A stretch of 36,030 bases of DNA from an uncultured Pseudomonadota bacterium (GTDB lineage Bacteria; Pseudomonadota; Alphaproteobacteria; Rs-D84): assembly GCA_949296475.1 (NCBI GenBank), contig CASFOK010000009.1, positions 1 to 36,030 on the forward strand, written 5' to 3'. The notes beneath the pieces were generated by a model that was given only the letters and a program-made list of their open reading frames with translations, did not search any database and was not told the DNA's origin. How positions within the stretch are numbered: the stretch's first letter is position 1; every line of letters begins with the position of its first letter. A program made the position numbers and the translations under genes. This document shows, piece by piece, positions 8,723 through 17,200 of the stretch.

Positions 8723-10252
8723 TTATTCTGAACACCCGTACATTCCGCAATTTTGATCTTCTGTGACGGAATATTCTTCTACCACTGCGACCGGTACTTG
8801 TTTTGCGGGTTCTGTATAATGTACCTCTTTCACAACACGGACGCGACGATTTGCCGCATTTGCCACACCGTCAGGCGTTGGAACAGCCAAATCTTCTTCA
8901 CCGGCTGACACAGCAACTATCTGACTGGCAGGGATACCATATTTGATTAACATTTTCTGTACGGCTTCTGCACGACGACCACCCAATGCATAGTTATAAT
9001 CGGACGAGCCCATTGTATCCGTGTGCCCCACAACAGAAACCTTGATATTTTTGTTAGATTGTGTAGCCGTCGCCAAACGATAGATTAATTCTTCGTATTC
9101 AGGCTTTATTGTGGCTTTGTCAAAATCAAATCTTATTTCAAAGACTTCTTCCATTACATGTTGCTTTGGCTCTAATGGGATTTGTTGAACTTTTATAACG
9201 GTCTTGTCCCCTTCGTTTGCCTGCATAGCATCCAGTCTGGCATTAATAGCCTGCAATTCTGAACGCATTGCCATCATCATATTTATAAATTCTTCGCGCG
9301 TAACTAATTCATCACCAATCATCGGTATGTCTTGCGTAGCGGGCTGTTCCGTTTGTTCTACACAATCAACGTCGCCGCCACGTATACATTTTACACTGCT
9401 GGTATTACCACTGTTGTTATTTACATCAGAAATAGTCTTGTCACCACCATAAATATTTTGATTGAACACCATCGGTTGAACAGGAACAGGATTTATCAAA
9501 TGTTCCGGGACATTGACATTATTAACGATGATGACGCCTTCACGTGGTTTTGATGCAGTACGCATTTCAGACAAATTGCGGGTATCAGGATAATAATTTG
9601 CGTCGTTATTAACGTCGGCACTGCGTTGTTCGGTTTGAACCACGACTTCACCGTTTGTTGTAACAGTTGTTTGCGTCATATCTGTTGTTATGTTATTAAC
9701 GATTTTCCCGCCCGAGCAATCGCGCAAAGCAGTCATTGTTTTATAAAAACGCTCGCGACATTCGTTTGCCGTACCGACCTGCCCGCTTGCAGACGCAGAC
9801 AACCAGCAATCATACTTAGCTTGCGCTTCTGCGGCAAGTCTGGGGTTAGTCATGCTTGCGTCATTCTTTAATTGCTCTATCAACTGATTATATGCCGTAT
9901 ATAACTCGTACTCATCATCGGCGTTTCCGACAGGCCAATTATCCAAAGTTTCCGGGAAAGGTAATTCACCAGAAAACGCAGCAACCGCTTTTTGAGCAAA
10001 CAACTCGCCCATATCGGGAAAACCACTGGTTCGCGCGTTATAAATTGCATAAGAACGATAGTTCATCGCCAACTGATTTAAAAAAGAGTCTTGATGTGGT
10101 GCGGAATATACGTCCAAACTTTCTACATAATCAACTGTTGGCGTCGCCACCGGCTGATTATTTACATTGCTACTACCCGCACACGCTGCCAAAAAAGAAA
10201 CAGCAACCATTAAGCAAATATGTGAAACGTGCAAGAAAGATGTACTTTTCAT
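8723..10252 (-). CDS. OmpA-family outer-membrane lipoprotein
   Basis: The 509-residue product has a lipoprotein signal ending in FLAAC (Cys24). Its middle is long and rich in Asn, Thr and Val, with a predicted helical stretch around MMMAMRSELQAINARLDAM. The C-terminal OmpA-like domain, about residues 365-475, contains RFDFDKATIKPEY, VVGHTDTMGSSDYN, LGGRRAEAV and ANRRVRV. These residues bind peptidoglycan, so the protein should tether the outer membrane to the wall, as Pal does, although it is much longer than Pal. AAGGG precedes the ATG. A short tail after the domain ends with two cysteines. Confidence 0.9.
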   Translation of the reverse strand: MKSTSFLHVSHICLMVAVSFLAACAGSSNVNNQPVATPTVDYVESLDVYSAPHQDSFLNQLAMNYRSYAIYNARTSGFPDMGELFAQKAVAAFSGELPFPETLDNWPVGNADDEYELYTAYNQLIEQLKNDASMTNPRLAAEAQAKYDCWLSASASGQVGTANECRERFYKTMTALRDCSGGKIVNNITTDMTQTTVTTNGEVVVQTEQRSADVNNDANYYPDTRNLSEMRTASKPREGVIIVNNVNVPEHLINPVPVQPMVFNQNIYGGDKTISDVNNNSGNTSSVKCIRGGDVDCVEQTEQPATQDIPMIGDELVTREEFINMMMAMRSELQAINARLDAMQANEGDKTVIKVQQIPLEPKQHVMEEVFEIRFDFDKATIKPEYEELIYRLATATQSNKNIKVSVVGHTDTMGSSDYNYALGGRRAEAVQKMLIKYGIPASQIVAVSAGEEDLAVPTPDGVANAANRRVRVVKEVHYTEPAKQVPVAVVEEYSVTEDQNCGMYGCSE

Positions 10253-10278
10253 AAAAAACCCTTTTTATAACTATTTAC

Positions 10279-10307
10279 ATTATACGTTTTTTACAAATAT
10301 GAGTAAA
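10279..10307 (-). promoter_or_regulatory. Promoter of the OmpA-like gene
   Basis: On the reverse strand TTTACT and TATAAT are separated by 17 bases, with a short leader before the AAGGG site and ATG at 10252. Confidence 0.6.
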
Positions 10308-10341
10308 GTGAAAAAACACCACACATATCACGTTAACATTT

Positions 10342-11145
10342 CTACTCTGCAAACTTTGTTACAAAAGCCCCCAGCGTAGACAAAGACCCCAGACCGCCAC
10401 CAGAATTTACGATACTGCCGACCTGCTCCATAATCGTACCTGTACTTGTCGGCTGACCAATGTTAGTTATCGTACCTGTCAAGAACTCGCCCCACATTGC
10501 GCGTTTTTTAGCACTTAATTTTGCGTTTGAACAACTTTCAATTTTATTAAGAAGTTTTGCCGCCATGGTCGCCTCTGACGCGGTATAATCAGCCACATCA
10601 AAATCAATCAAGTTAAATATTTCATATATATTTGAAGCCGTTTTTTTATCCTTACAAGTATTTGAACCGTCTTCACAATAAGTTACCTTTACCGCCTTTG
10701 GATACCCTTCCCATACCATACCCTCATTACCTGCACCAGCAAAATAATCAAAACATATATTATTTGTATCCATTAGGGCGGCGGCTTTAACGGAACTTTC
10801 GTATCCGCCTTCTGCAACGCTACATTTTTTCCACCCCAGTTTTGTTTCAACTTCTTTCACGCTCAGCGTGCCTGTTTTGGCCCACTCTTTCATCATATTA
10901 TTAACAAAATTCAATTCTTGCGAAGTCGGAATGCATTCTGCGGTCATTTCTTTTTGTTTCGCGCTTAGCTGTTGAATGCCTGAAACAAGGTTTATCACAG
11001 TCGGAACAAGACTTGCGGTCGTAGACGACGCGCTTGTTTCTTGTTTTGCAACAGGCTCTGCCTTTTGAATAGAAACCGCAGAAAACGCCGGCAAATCAAC
11101 CAAGCAAAACGATGAGCACACAAAATATAGAAAAAACTTTTTCAT
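10342..11145 (-). CDS. Secreted protein of unknown function
   Basis: The 267-residue product has a signal peptide (MKKFFLYF to AFSA). A Ser/Thr/Ala-rich stretch leads to a mixed domain with about seven cysteines, including WKKCS, NICFDYF, VTYCEDGSNTC and IESCSN. The C-terminus is rich in Gly, Thr and Ser. I see no catalytic motif and no known family. The paired cysteines suggest disulfides in the periplasm or outside the cell. The start is fixed by the signal peptide; the purine-rich AAAGAGAG abuts the ATG. The gene is divergent from lptC. Its stop lies about 90 bases before the OmpA-like gene, so the two may be cotranscribed in part. Confidence 0.75.
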   Translation of the reverse strand: MKKFFLYFVCSSFCLVDLPAFSAVSIQKAEPVAKQETSASSTTASLVPTVINLVSGIQQLSAKQKEMTAECIPTSQELNFVNNMMKEWAKTGTLSVKEVETKLGWKKCSVAEGGYESSVKAAALMDTNNICFDYFAGAGNEGMVWEGYPKAVKVTYCEDGSNTCKDKKTASNIYEIFNLIDFDVADYTASEATMAAKLLNKIESCSNAKLSAKKRAMWGEFLTGTITNIGQPTSTGTIMEQVGSIVNSGGGLGSLSTLGAFVTKFAE

Positions 11146-11196
11146 CTCTCTTTCATGGCATTATAGCATAAAAACAAACGCGAATAAATATAAAAA

Positions 11197-11225
11197 TTGC
11201 TTTTTCGTTTATATCAGGTTACACT
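11197..11225 (+). promoter_or_regulatory. Possible promoter of lptC-lptB
   Basis: TTGCTT and TACACT are separated by 17 bases. Six bases separate the -10 from the GTG at 11232, so the mRNA could begin at that codon. Both hexamers are weak matches. Confidence 0.35.
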
Positions 11226-11231
11226 AAGTAT

Positions 11232-11711
11232 GTGAAAACCGATAATCGTACTTTTATAATATTTATGAAACACCGGCGTCTTAAACGTCTGTGGCAGTTC
11301 TTTTTTACTGGCTGGGGGTTGGTAATGGTTGTTGCGCTAATTGCGGGCGCTTTGTTTACCAAGCAATTATTATGGACGCCGATTTCCGCAATAAACATGA
11401 CAGACATCGTCAGCAATCAATTTAAAATGTCTGGCGCGTCTTTTGCCGGCACAGACACAAAGGGCGAACCATTTAAGATATACGCAAAAAGCGGTCGCCA
11501 AGAATACGACAGCCCAGATATAATATTACTAGAAGGTGTATCTGGTACGGTTAACAGAATGTCAGATGGAACAAAAATAACGGATAACATCTCTGCAAAC
11601 GCTGGCAGGTACAATCGCAAGAAAAAGACGGTTACACTACTGGGCAACGTGCGCATAGATTCCAGCAATGGCGACAAAATCAGAACTAATGAATTGGTGA
11701 TAAAACTATGA
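11232..11711 (+). CDS. lptC: LPS export protein LptC
   Basis: LptC is the bitopic inner-membrane protein that takes LPS from the LptBFG transporter and passes it to LptA. The 159-residue product has a basic N-terminus, one membrane segment at about residues 24-46 and a periplasmic beta-jellyroll domain with FKIYAKSGRQEY, DIILLEGVSG and NVRIDSSNGDKIRTNEL, typical of the family. The start is uncertain: GTG 11232 fits a promoter just upstream, while ATG 11265 would give 148 residues with the same domain content. Neither has a clear ribosome site. Its stop overlaps the lptB start (ATGA). No lptA gene lies between the two. Confidence 0.88.
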   Translation: MKTDNRTFIIFMKHRRLKRLWQFFFTGWGLVMVVALIAGALFTKQLLWTPISAINMTDIVSNQFKMSGASFAGTDTKGEPFKIYAKSGRQEYDSPDIILLEGVSGTVNRMSDGTKITDNISANAGRYNRKKKTVTLLGNVRIDSSNGDKIRTNELVIKL

Positions 11712-12436
11712 AGCAATCTGTATTACGTATTCAACATTTATCCAAATCATACGGCAAACGTATGGTTATCAAAGACATTTCACTGGAAGCAAGACAGGGC
11801 GAATCGGTCGGTCTGTTGGGACCAAACGGCGCAGGGAAAACGACCGCATTTTATTGCATAACCGGTCAATTAAGCGCGACTGGCGGACAGATTTTTCTTA
11901 ATTCCCAAGACATTACACACCTGCCCTTTTATCAACGCGCACGTTTACACATTGGATATCTGCCCCAAGAAAACAGCGTATTTCGCGGTCTGACCGTTGA
12001 ACAAAATATAATGGCAATCTTAGAAGTTGTTGAACCAGATAAGAAAAAGCGCCAAAACAAACTGGACGCTTTACTGGAAGAATTTTCCATTTCTAGCCTA
12101 CGTCGCAGTCCTGCAACCGCATTATCTGGCGGCGAACGTCGTCGCGTTGAAATCGCACGTGCCTTGGCAAACGACCCGAAGTTTATTTTATTAGATGAAC
12201 CATTTGCAGGAATTGACCCAATTGCCGTAAACGAAATTCGTTGTCTGGTGTCGCAATTGAAAAATCGCGGTCTGGGCGTCATAATAACCGACCACAACGT
12301 CCGCGAAACGCTTGGCATTACAGACCGCAGTTATGTGTTACACGACGGAAAAATATTAAAGCAAGGCACAACCGAAGAAATCGTCAAAGATCAAATGGTC
12401 AAGAAAGTATACCTTGGGGAAGATTTCGTAATGTAA
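11708..12436 (+). CDS. lptB: LPS export ABC transporter ATP-binding protein LptB
   Basis: LptB is the cytoplasmic ATPase that powers LPS extraction with LptF and LptG. The 242 residues are the usual length. Visible motifs are Walker A GPNGAGKT at 38-45, the ABC signature LSGGE at 139-143, Walker B FILLDE at 159-164 and the switch histidine H196 in ITDHNV. The sequence around the Q-loop, IGYLPQE, also fits LptB. It overlaps lptC by four bases, so translation is probably coupled. The gene ends directly before a terminator shared with convergent carD. Confidence 0.97.
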   Translation: MKQSVLRIQHLSKSYGKRMVIKDISLEARQGESVGLLGPNGAGKTTAFYCITGQLSATGGQIFLNSQDITHLPFYQRARLHIGYLPQENSVFRGLTVEQNIMAILEVVEPDKKKRQNKLDALLEEFSISSLRRSPATALSGGERRRVEIARALANDPKFILLDEPFAGIDPIAVNEIRCLVSQLKNRGLGVIITDHNVRETLGITDRSYVLHDGKILKQGTTEEIVKDQMVKKVYLGEDFVM

Positions 12437-12438
12437 AA

Positions 12439-12462
12439 GCCGCCTTTTCAGGCGGCGTTTTT
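12439..12462 (+). terminator. Terminator of lptC-lptB
   Basis: GCCGCC (12439-12444) and GGCGGC (12451-12456) form a stem with loop TTTTCA, followed by GTTTTTA. It starts two bases after the lptB stop and its tail overlaps the last codon of carD. Confidence 0.85.
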
Positions 12463-13024
12463 ATTCTTCTTCGTCAATTTCTTCGTCTTCATCATCAACG
12501 TCAACTGCATTTAAATCAATCTCTTTCGGGATACCAAGAATGTCTTCTATCTTATCAGACGCCGTATCCAAATCTATTTTATGCAACACGGCAAATTCTT
12601 GCGCCATTCTTTCCAAAGCACGTAAATATAACTGACGCGCAGAAAAATTCATTGTATCTGTTGTCGTGCGTCTTTGTAAATCGCGCACTACCTCGGCCAA
12701 TTTCATGGGGTCGCCTGAATTAATATTTTCTTCATATTGCGCGGCACGACGCGACCATATCATCCTTTTGGCGTCTGCCTTGCCCTTGGCCGAAGCGATT
12801 GCTTCGTCCATTTTTCTAACTGAAACTAACGGACGCAGTCCGGAAATTTCTGCACGTTCAACCGGGACGCGTAAAGTCATATGATTTCTTTCAAAATCAA
12901 TTACCAACATTTTAATTTTTTGCCCGGCGACAGTTTGTTCTTCCACACGAACAAGTTTTCCCACACCTTGTGTAGGATAAACAACATATTGACCTGTTTT
13001 AAAATCTAACTTTTTACTTGGCAT
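12461..13024 (-). CDS. carD: CarD/CdnL-family RNA polymerase-binding regulator
   Basis: CarD-type proteins bind the RNA polymerase beta subunit through an N-terminal domain and stabilise open promoter complexes, notably at rRNA promoters. The 187-residue product has that domain at about residues 8-65 (FKTGQYVVYPTQGVG, MLVIDFERN, LRVPVER). A helical domain at about 75-165 contains the conserved WSRRAAQYEENINSGDP and LAEVVRDLQRR. The tail is an acidic run (EDEEIDEEE). AAAGG lies eight bases before the ATG. Alphaproteobacterial homologues are usually called CarD or CdnL. Confidence 0.93.
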   Translation of the reverse strand: MPSKKLDFKTGQYVVYPTQGVGKLVRVEEQTVAGQKIKMLVIDFERNHMTLRVPVERAEISGLRPLVSVRKMDEAIASAKGKADAKRMIWSRRAAQYEENINSGDPMKLAEVVRDLQRRTTTDTMNFSARQLYLRALERMAQEFAVLHKIDLDTASDKIEDILGIPKEIDLNAVDVDDEDEEIDEEE

Positions 13025-13065
13025 AACGGATACCTTTAACAGTTGCCATTCTCTCTGTCTTACCC

Positions 13066-13093
13066 ATTATACCACAAAAAACAAGAAAAACAA
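13066..13093 (-). promoter_or_regulatory. Promoter of carD
   Basis: On the reverse strand TTGTTT and TATAAT are separated by 16 bases, and the -10 is extended (TGGTATAAT). Confidence 0.6.
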
Positions 13094-13102
13094 ATAAATG
13101 AC

Positions 13103-13129
13103 AAAAATAAAAAAGCCCCCAAAAGGGGC
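13103..13129 (-). terminator. Terminator of the Cys-rich secreted protein gene
   Basis: On the reverse strand GCCCC and GGGGC form a 5-bp stem (13125-13129 with 13115-13119), followed by six T residues and a further T-rich tract. It lies ten bases after the stop codon at 13139. Confidence 0.75.
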
Positions 13130-13138
13130 AAGAAAATT

Positions 13139-13693
13139 TTATCTTATCGGTCTACGTAAAGTACCGGTTCTGCGAACGCTTGTTTCACGAATACTTGTTT
13201 CTGTACCAACCGCAACCGCACAAACCCACTCTCCATCTTGCAAAATGGCTGTTTCTCCGTCTTCACACTCTGGTTTCTCTAGCCGCCATGCAAAACAACT
13301 GCCCTTTTGATAAGAAATATAGTTTGCATTATCTGTGCCGCCACGCGTATAAGCACCATATTCGGGGTTCCATATACCGACAGTTTCACCGCTGCACCAC
13401 TTTCTATCACCAAAACACTCTATGCAATTATTTTCCGCATCACACAATTCAACAGGATAAGAGGTTGTTTTATACCCACTTGCCGCGCCGTTAGCCGCCC
13501 CCATACTTTTCCCTGTTTCTAAATCACGACACCACAATTTCTGACATTCAACAGCCTGAATACCGTCAACATCTTTGTGCGAAACCAGCACATATCCCGG
13601 TCCACAAGATAAAGTCTTTTCCGTAGAAGACACCGCGTTTCCAACCAACAGCACGCATGCCACCAATAAAAATAAGTAAAAAAATTTTTTCAT
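13139..13693 (-). CDS. Secreted Cys-rich protein with SCGPG motif
   Basis: The 184-residue product has a signal peptide of about 22 residues and ten cysteines in the mature part, several closely spaced (LCDAENNCIECFGDRKWC). The segment SCGPGYVLVS, followed by a cysteine about 22 residues on, resembles SCGPGFVSYW in the 1073-residue protein at 30546. This suggests a shared small disulfide-bonded module. The C-terminus is Arg-rich. I chose the ATG at 13693, which gives a clean MKK signal start with GGAAAC close by; an ATG three codons upstream is also possible. Its own promoter and terminator make it a single-gene unit. Function is unknown. Confidence 0.78.
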   Translation of the reverse strand: MKKFFYLFLLVACVLLVGNAVSSTEKTLSCGPGYVLVSHKDVDGIQAVECQKLWCRDLETGKSMGAANGAASGYKTTSYPVELCDAENNCIECFGDRKWCSGETVGIWNPEYGAYTRGGTDNANYISYQKGSCFAWRLEKPECEDGETAILQDGEWVCAVAVGTETSIRETSVRRTGTLRRPIR

Positions 13694-13717
13694 CGTTTCC
13701 ATTCTTTCTTATTTTCT

Positions 13718-13746
13718 ATTGTACACAATTTGCATGCATTTTGCAA
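13718..13746 (-). promoter_or_regulatory. Promoter of the Cys-rich secreted protein gene
   Basis: On the reverse strand TTGCAA and TACAAT are separated by 17 bases. The predicted leader is under 20 bases. Confidence 0.6.
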
Positions 13747-13777
13747 ATGTCTTTTCACCGATTAATAACAAAGCAAC

Positions 13778-14209
13778 TTATTGCCCCAATCCTGCCGGCG
13801 AAAAACGTCCAATATTGTTAAATAATTCTTGCAACGCGTTTAGTTCTATTGCAGCCGGTATATCTGTTTCACCTTCGGCAATAACAACATCTGGCAAATC
13901 CGCGTCATGTAAAATTTTCGTATCGGTTATACGATTCCCATTCACCCAGACCAACAAAACGGTTTGGTTGTCATATTTTAGCGGCAAAGGTCCGCGATAG
14001 TTTTCATCTGCCCCGTAATAAACCCAGACCTCATCGCCATACATTGTTGTAACCTGTGGACTGCCAATTTGTTCTTGTAATTGCCCAGTTGTTTTAATAG
14101 CCGCAATCTGCGTTTCCAAGTCTTCCGGGAAAACATAACCACGATGCTTGGTTTGAAAGGTACAAGCAGACAAAACTATTGCACAAAATAATATAATAAT
14201 TTTTTTCAT
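13778..14209 (-). CDS. bamE: BamE/SmpA-like outer-membrane lipoprotein
   Basis: The 143-residue product has a lipoprotein signal ending in LSAC (Cys16). The mature part has the order expected of the BamE fold: a short helix region, then TTGQLQEQIGSPQV, then GDEVWVYYG, then strands VLLVWVNGNRITDTKIL. BamE is a small lipoprotein of the BAM complex that inserts beta-barrels into the outer membrane. The C-terminal extension (about residues 110-143) is not part of E. coli BamE but is plausible for alphaproteobacteria. AGG sits one base before the ATG. The family call rests on motif pattern and is fairly secure; the exact ortholog is less so. Confidence 0.75.
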   Translation of the reverse strand: MKKIIILFCAIVLSACTFQTKHRGYVFPEDLETQIAAIKTTGQLQEQIGSPQVTTMYGDEVWVYYGADENYRGPLPLKYDNQTVLLVWVNGNRITDTKILHDADLPDVVIAEGETDIPAAIELNALQELFNNIGRFSPAGLGQ

Positions 14210-14251
14210 GCCTAAAATTTACAACAAAACCCGCACCGAATGCAACAAAAT

Positions 14252-14281
14252 AAAAATCCGGTTAAAAAATTCCGGATTTTT
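14252..14281. terminator. Terminator of nifJ
   Basis: A perfect 10-bp stem AAAAATCCGG/CCGGATTTTT encloses a ten-base loop, with T-rich sequence on both strands. It follows nifJ and precedes the bamE-like gene on the same strand. The ATCCGG core recurs in the terminator after tsf. Confidence 0.8.
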
Positions 14282-14298
14282 ATATTTTTGTTATTTTA

Positions 14299-17200
14299 TC
14301 AACCTTCACCGTTTTCTTTAACCTCTGGTGAATTTTTCATAGCAAAATGAGCAATATATTTCTTTAGCTGACTTTTATACTTATTGTTTTCTTTTGCTTC
14401 TTCCACCAAGCGATTAAAGTTAGGATTCACTGCGCGCGCAGCACCGAAACGACTTTCTGTTTTCAAGAATTCTTCCAGCGGCGTCGGCGTATCAACATTA
14501 GAATCCAAGGTTAACGGATTATGACCATCTGCTATCAAAGTCGGGTCAAAGCGATACAAGGGCCACGCACCCGTGCTGACCATTTGCGCCTGATGTTCTG
14601 CGCCGTTCTGCAGTGCAAAACCATGCGCAATACATGGCGCATATGCCAATATAATAGAAGGACCGTTGAACGCTTCGGCTTCACGGAAAGCGCGAATCGC
14701 CTGTGCTTGATTTGCACCCAAGGCAATTTGTGCAACGTACGCCCCAGACATCATCGCTATCATACCCAGGTCTTTTTTTGCATGTTCTTTACCGCCGATT
14801 GCGAACTTCATACTGGCACCAAACGGCGTAGATTTAGATTGTTGCCCGCCAGTATTAGAATATCCTTCTGTATCCAGAACCAATATATTTACGTTTTCAC
14901 CGCTATGTAATATATGGTCTAAACCGCCGTAACCGATATCATACGCCCAACCATCACCACCGATAATCCAGACGGACTTATCAACTATTTCACCGATTAA
15001 ACTACGCGCCAATTCTGCACGCGGCGAATCGATTTTTTCCAGTTGTTTACGCAAATCTTTTTCTATTTTGCGCTGTTTTTGAACATCACGTTCGGCAAAA
15101 ATGCCTTCTACGTTTGGTATGTTTAATTCAAACAACAACCCCTTTAAAGTATTGCGCTTTTGATTTAACGCGATGCGCATTCCCAGACCATATTCCGCGT
15201 TATCTTCAAACAAAGAATTTGACCATGCAGGTCCACGCCCTTCGGCATCGCAAGTCCAAGGCGTTGTCGGCAAGTTTGCACCGTATATAGAAGAACACCC
15301 AGTTGCATTTGCAACAACCATTCTGTCACCGAACAAATGTGCCAACATTTTAATATAAGGTGTTTCACCGCACCCAGCACAAGCACCAGGGAATTCAAAA
15401 TAATGCGGTAATAATTCCACGTGCTTTGGTATATTCAAGTTTAATTGTTCACGTGGTATATCTGGTAATTTAACCGCGCTGTCAAATGCCTTTTGATTAT
15501 CTTTTGCATCCGCCATTGGTACCATAGCCAATGCTTTGACAGGACAATTTTTAACACAAACCCCACACCCCGTACAATCCGCCGGAGAAATGTTTAAAGT
15601 ATAATACATGTTTTGTCCCAGTTCTGGCGTTTTCATCGGGACGACGATTATACCTTCTTTTCTGGCCTCTTCTGCTTGCTGTTCTGTCATAACCTTGATA
15701 CGAATTGCCGCATGTGGACACAACATAGAACACTTGCCGCATTGAATACACTTTGATAAATCGCAAGTTGCGACTTTATCAGATATGGCACGTTTTTCAT
15801 ATTTTGCTGTACCAACTGGATATTGCCCTGCCCCAAACTCACCATCAATTTTAAAACGAGAAACAGGTAGAGCATCACCGCGTTGCGCCGCCATTTCACC
15901 CAAAGTGCCGGCAATTTCGGCCGGGGCATCAAACGTCATTGCAGGAACAAAATCCGGCGCAAAGTTTGATACCGACGACGGCAACTTATATTCCTGCAAA
16001 AAGTCGCCCGCTTTATCAACCGCTGCCCAGTTTGCCTCTACGACATCCATACCTTTCTTTTTATAAGTTTTTTCAATGGCAATTTTTGCGCTTTCTGCTG
16101 CAACCGCAGGATCAATTACCTTTGTCAAATTAAAGAAATTCAACATAATAAAGGTATTTATTCTGTTGCCCAAACCTAACTCTGTTGCGGCACGATTCGC
16201 ATCCAAGAAGAATACGCGTGCACGCATTCTGATTAAATGTTCCTGACTTTCGCGCGGCAGATTTGCAAACGCAACCTCTGGTGCCATTGACGTGTTTATC
16301 ATAACGGTACCACCCGCACGCAATCCTTTAAACACATCAAACCTTTGCGCAATCATAAAGTTAGAAATGCTGATAAAGTCCGCAACTTCTATCAGATATT
16401 GACTTTTAATTGGCTCGTCCGAGAATCTAACATGTGACGCTGTCAACCCGCCGGATTTTTTGGAATCGTATACAGCGTAAGACTGTGGATACAAGTTTGA
16501 ATTTTCCCCGACAATTTTTACAATATTTTTAACAGCCCCCACCGTTCCATCAGAACCAATACCATATAAAATGGCGGTTTTGAAGTTTGGCGCTTCTACT
16601 GCAAATGCGGGGTCTGTTTTCAACGACAAACCCGTCAAATCGTCTTCTATGCCGACAGTAAAATTATGATGCAGTTTGCCCAACATCAAGTTTTCATATA
16701 CGGCTTTGACATCACGCGGTTTAAATTCTTTACTGCCTAAACCATAACGCCCACCAAAGACTTCCGCGGAATCACCAACAACAGTCTTGACGTCTTGATA
16801 CAAAGGTTCCCCGATGGCACCTGGTTCTTTTGTTCTGTCCAGTACAGCAATTCTTTTAACTGTTTTTGGTAGCGCTTTCAAGAACGCTTCACGCGGGAAA
16901 GGACGGAACAAATGAACCTTTAACAGCCCCAATCCCTTTGGCAAGTAAGGCAACGTTTCTTCTATTGTTTCACAAGCACTGCCCATTGCAACGATAACAT
17001 TTTCGGCATCTGGGTCACCAACATAGTCAACCAAATGATAAGAACGTCCGGTCAACTTCGCGAACTTATCCATACATTCTTGAACTATTTCAGGTGTTTT
17101 CATGTACAAAGAATTTGCGGCTTCGCGCCCTTGGAAATAGACATCTGGATTTTGTGCAGTACCCCGAACTTTTGGTTTATCTGGCGTCATACCGCGTGCC

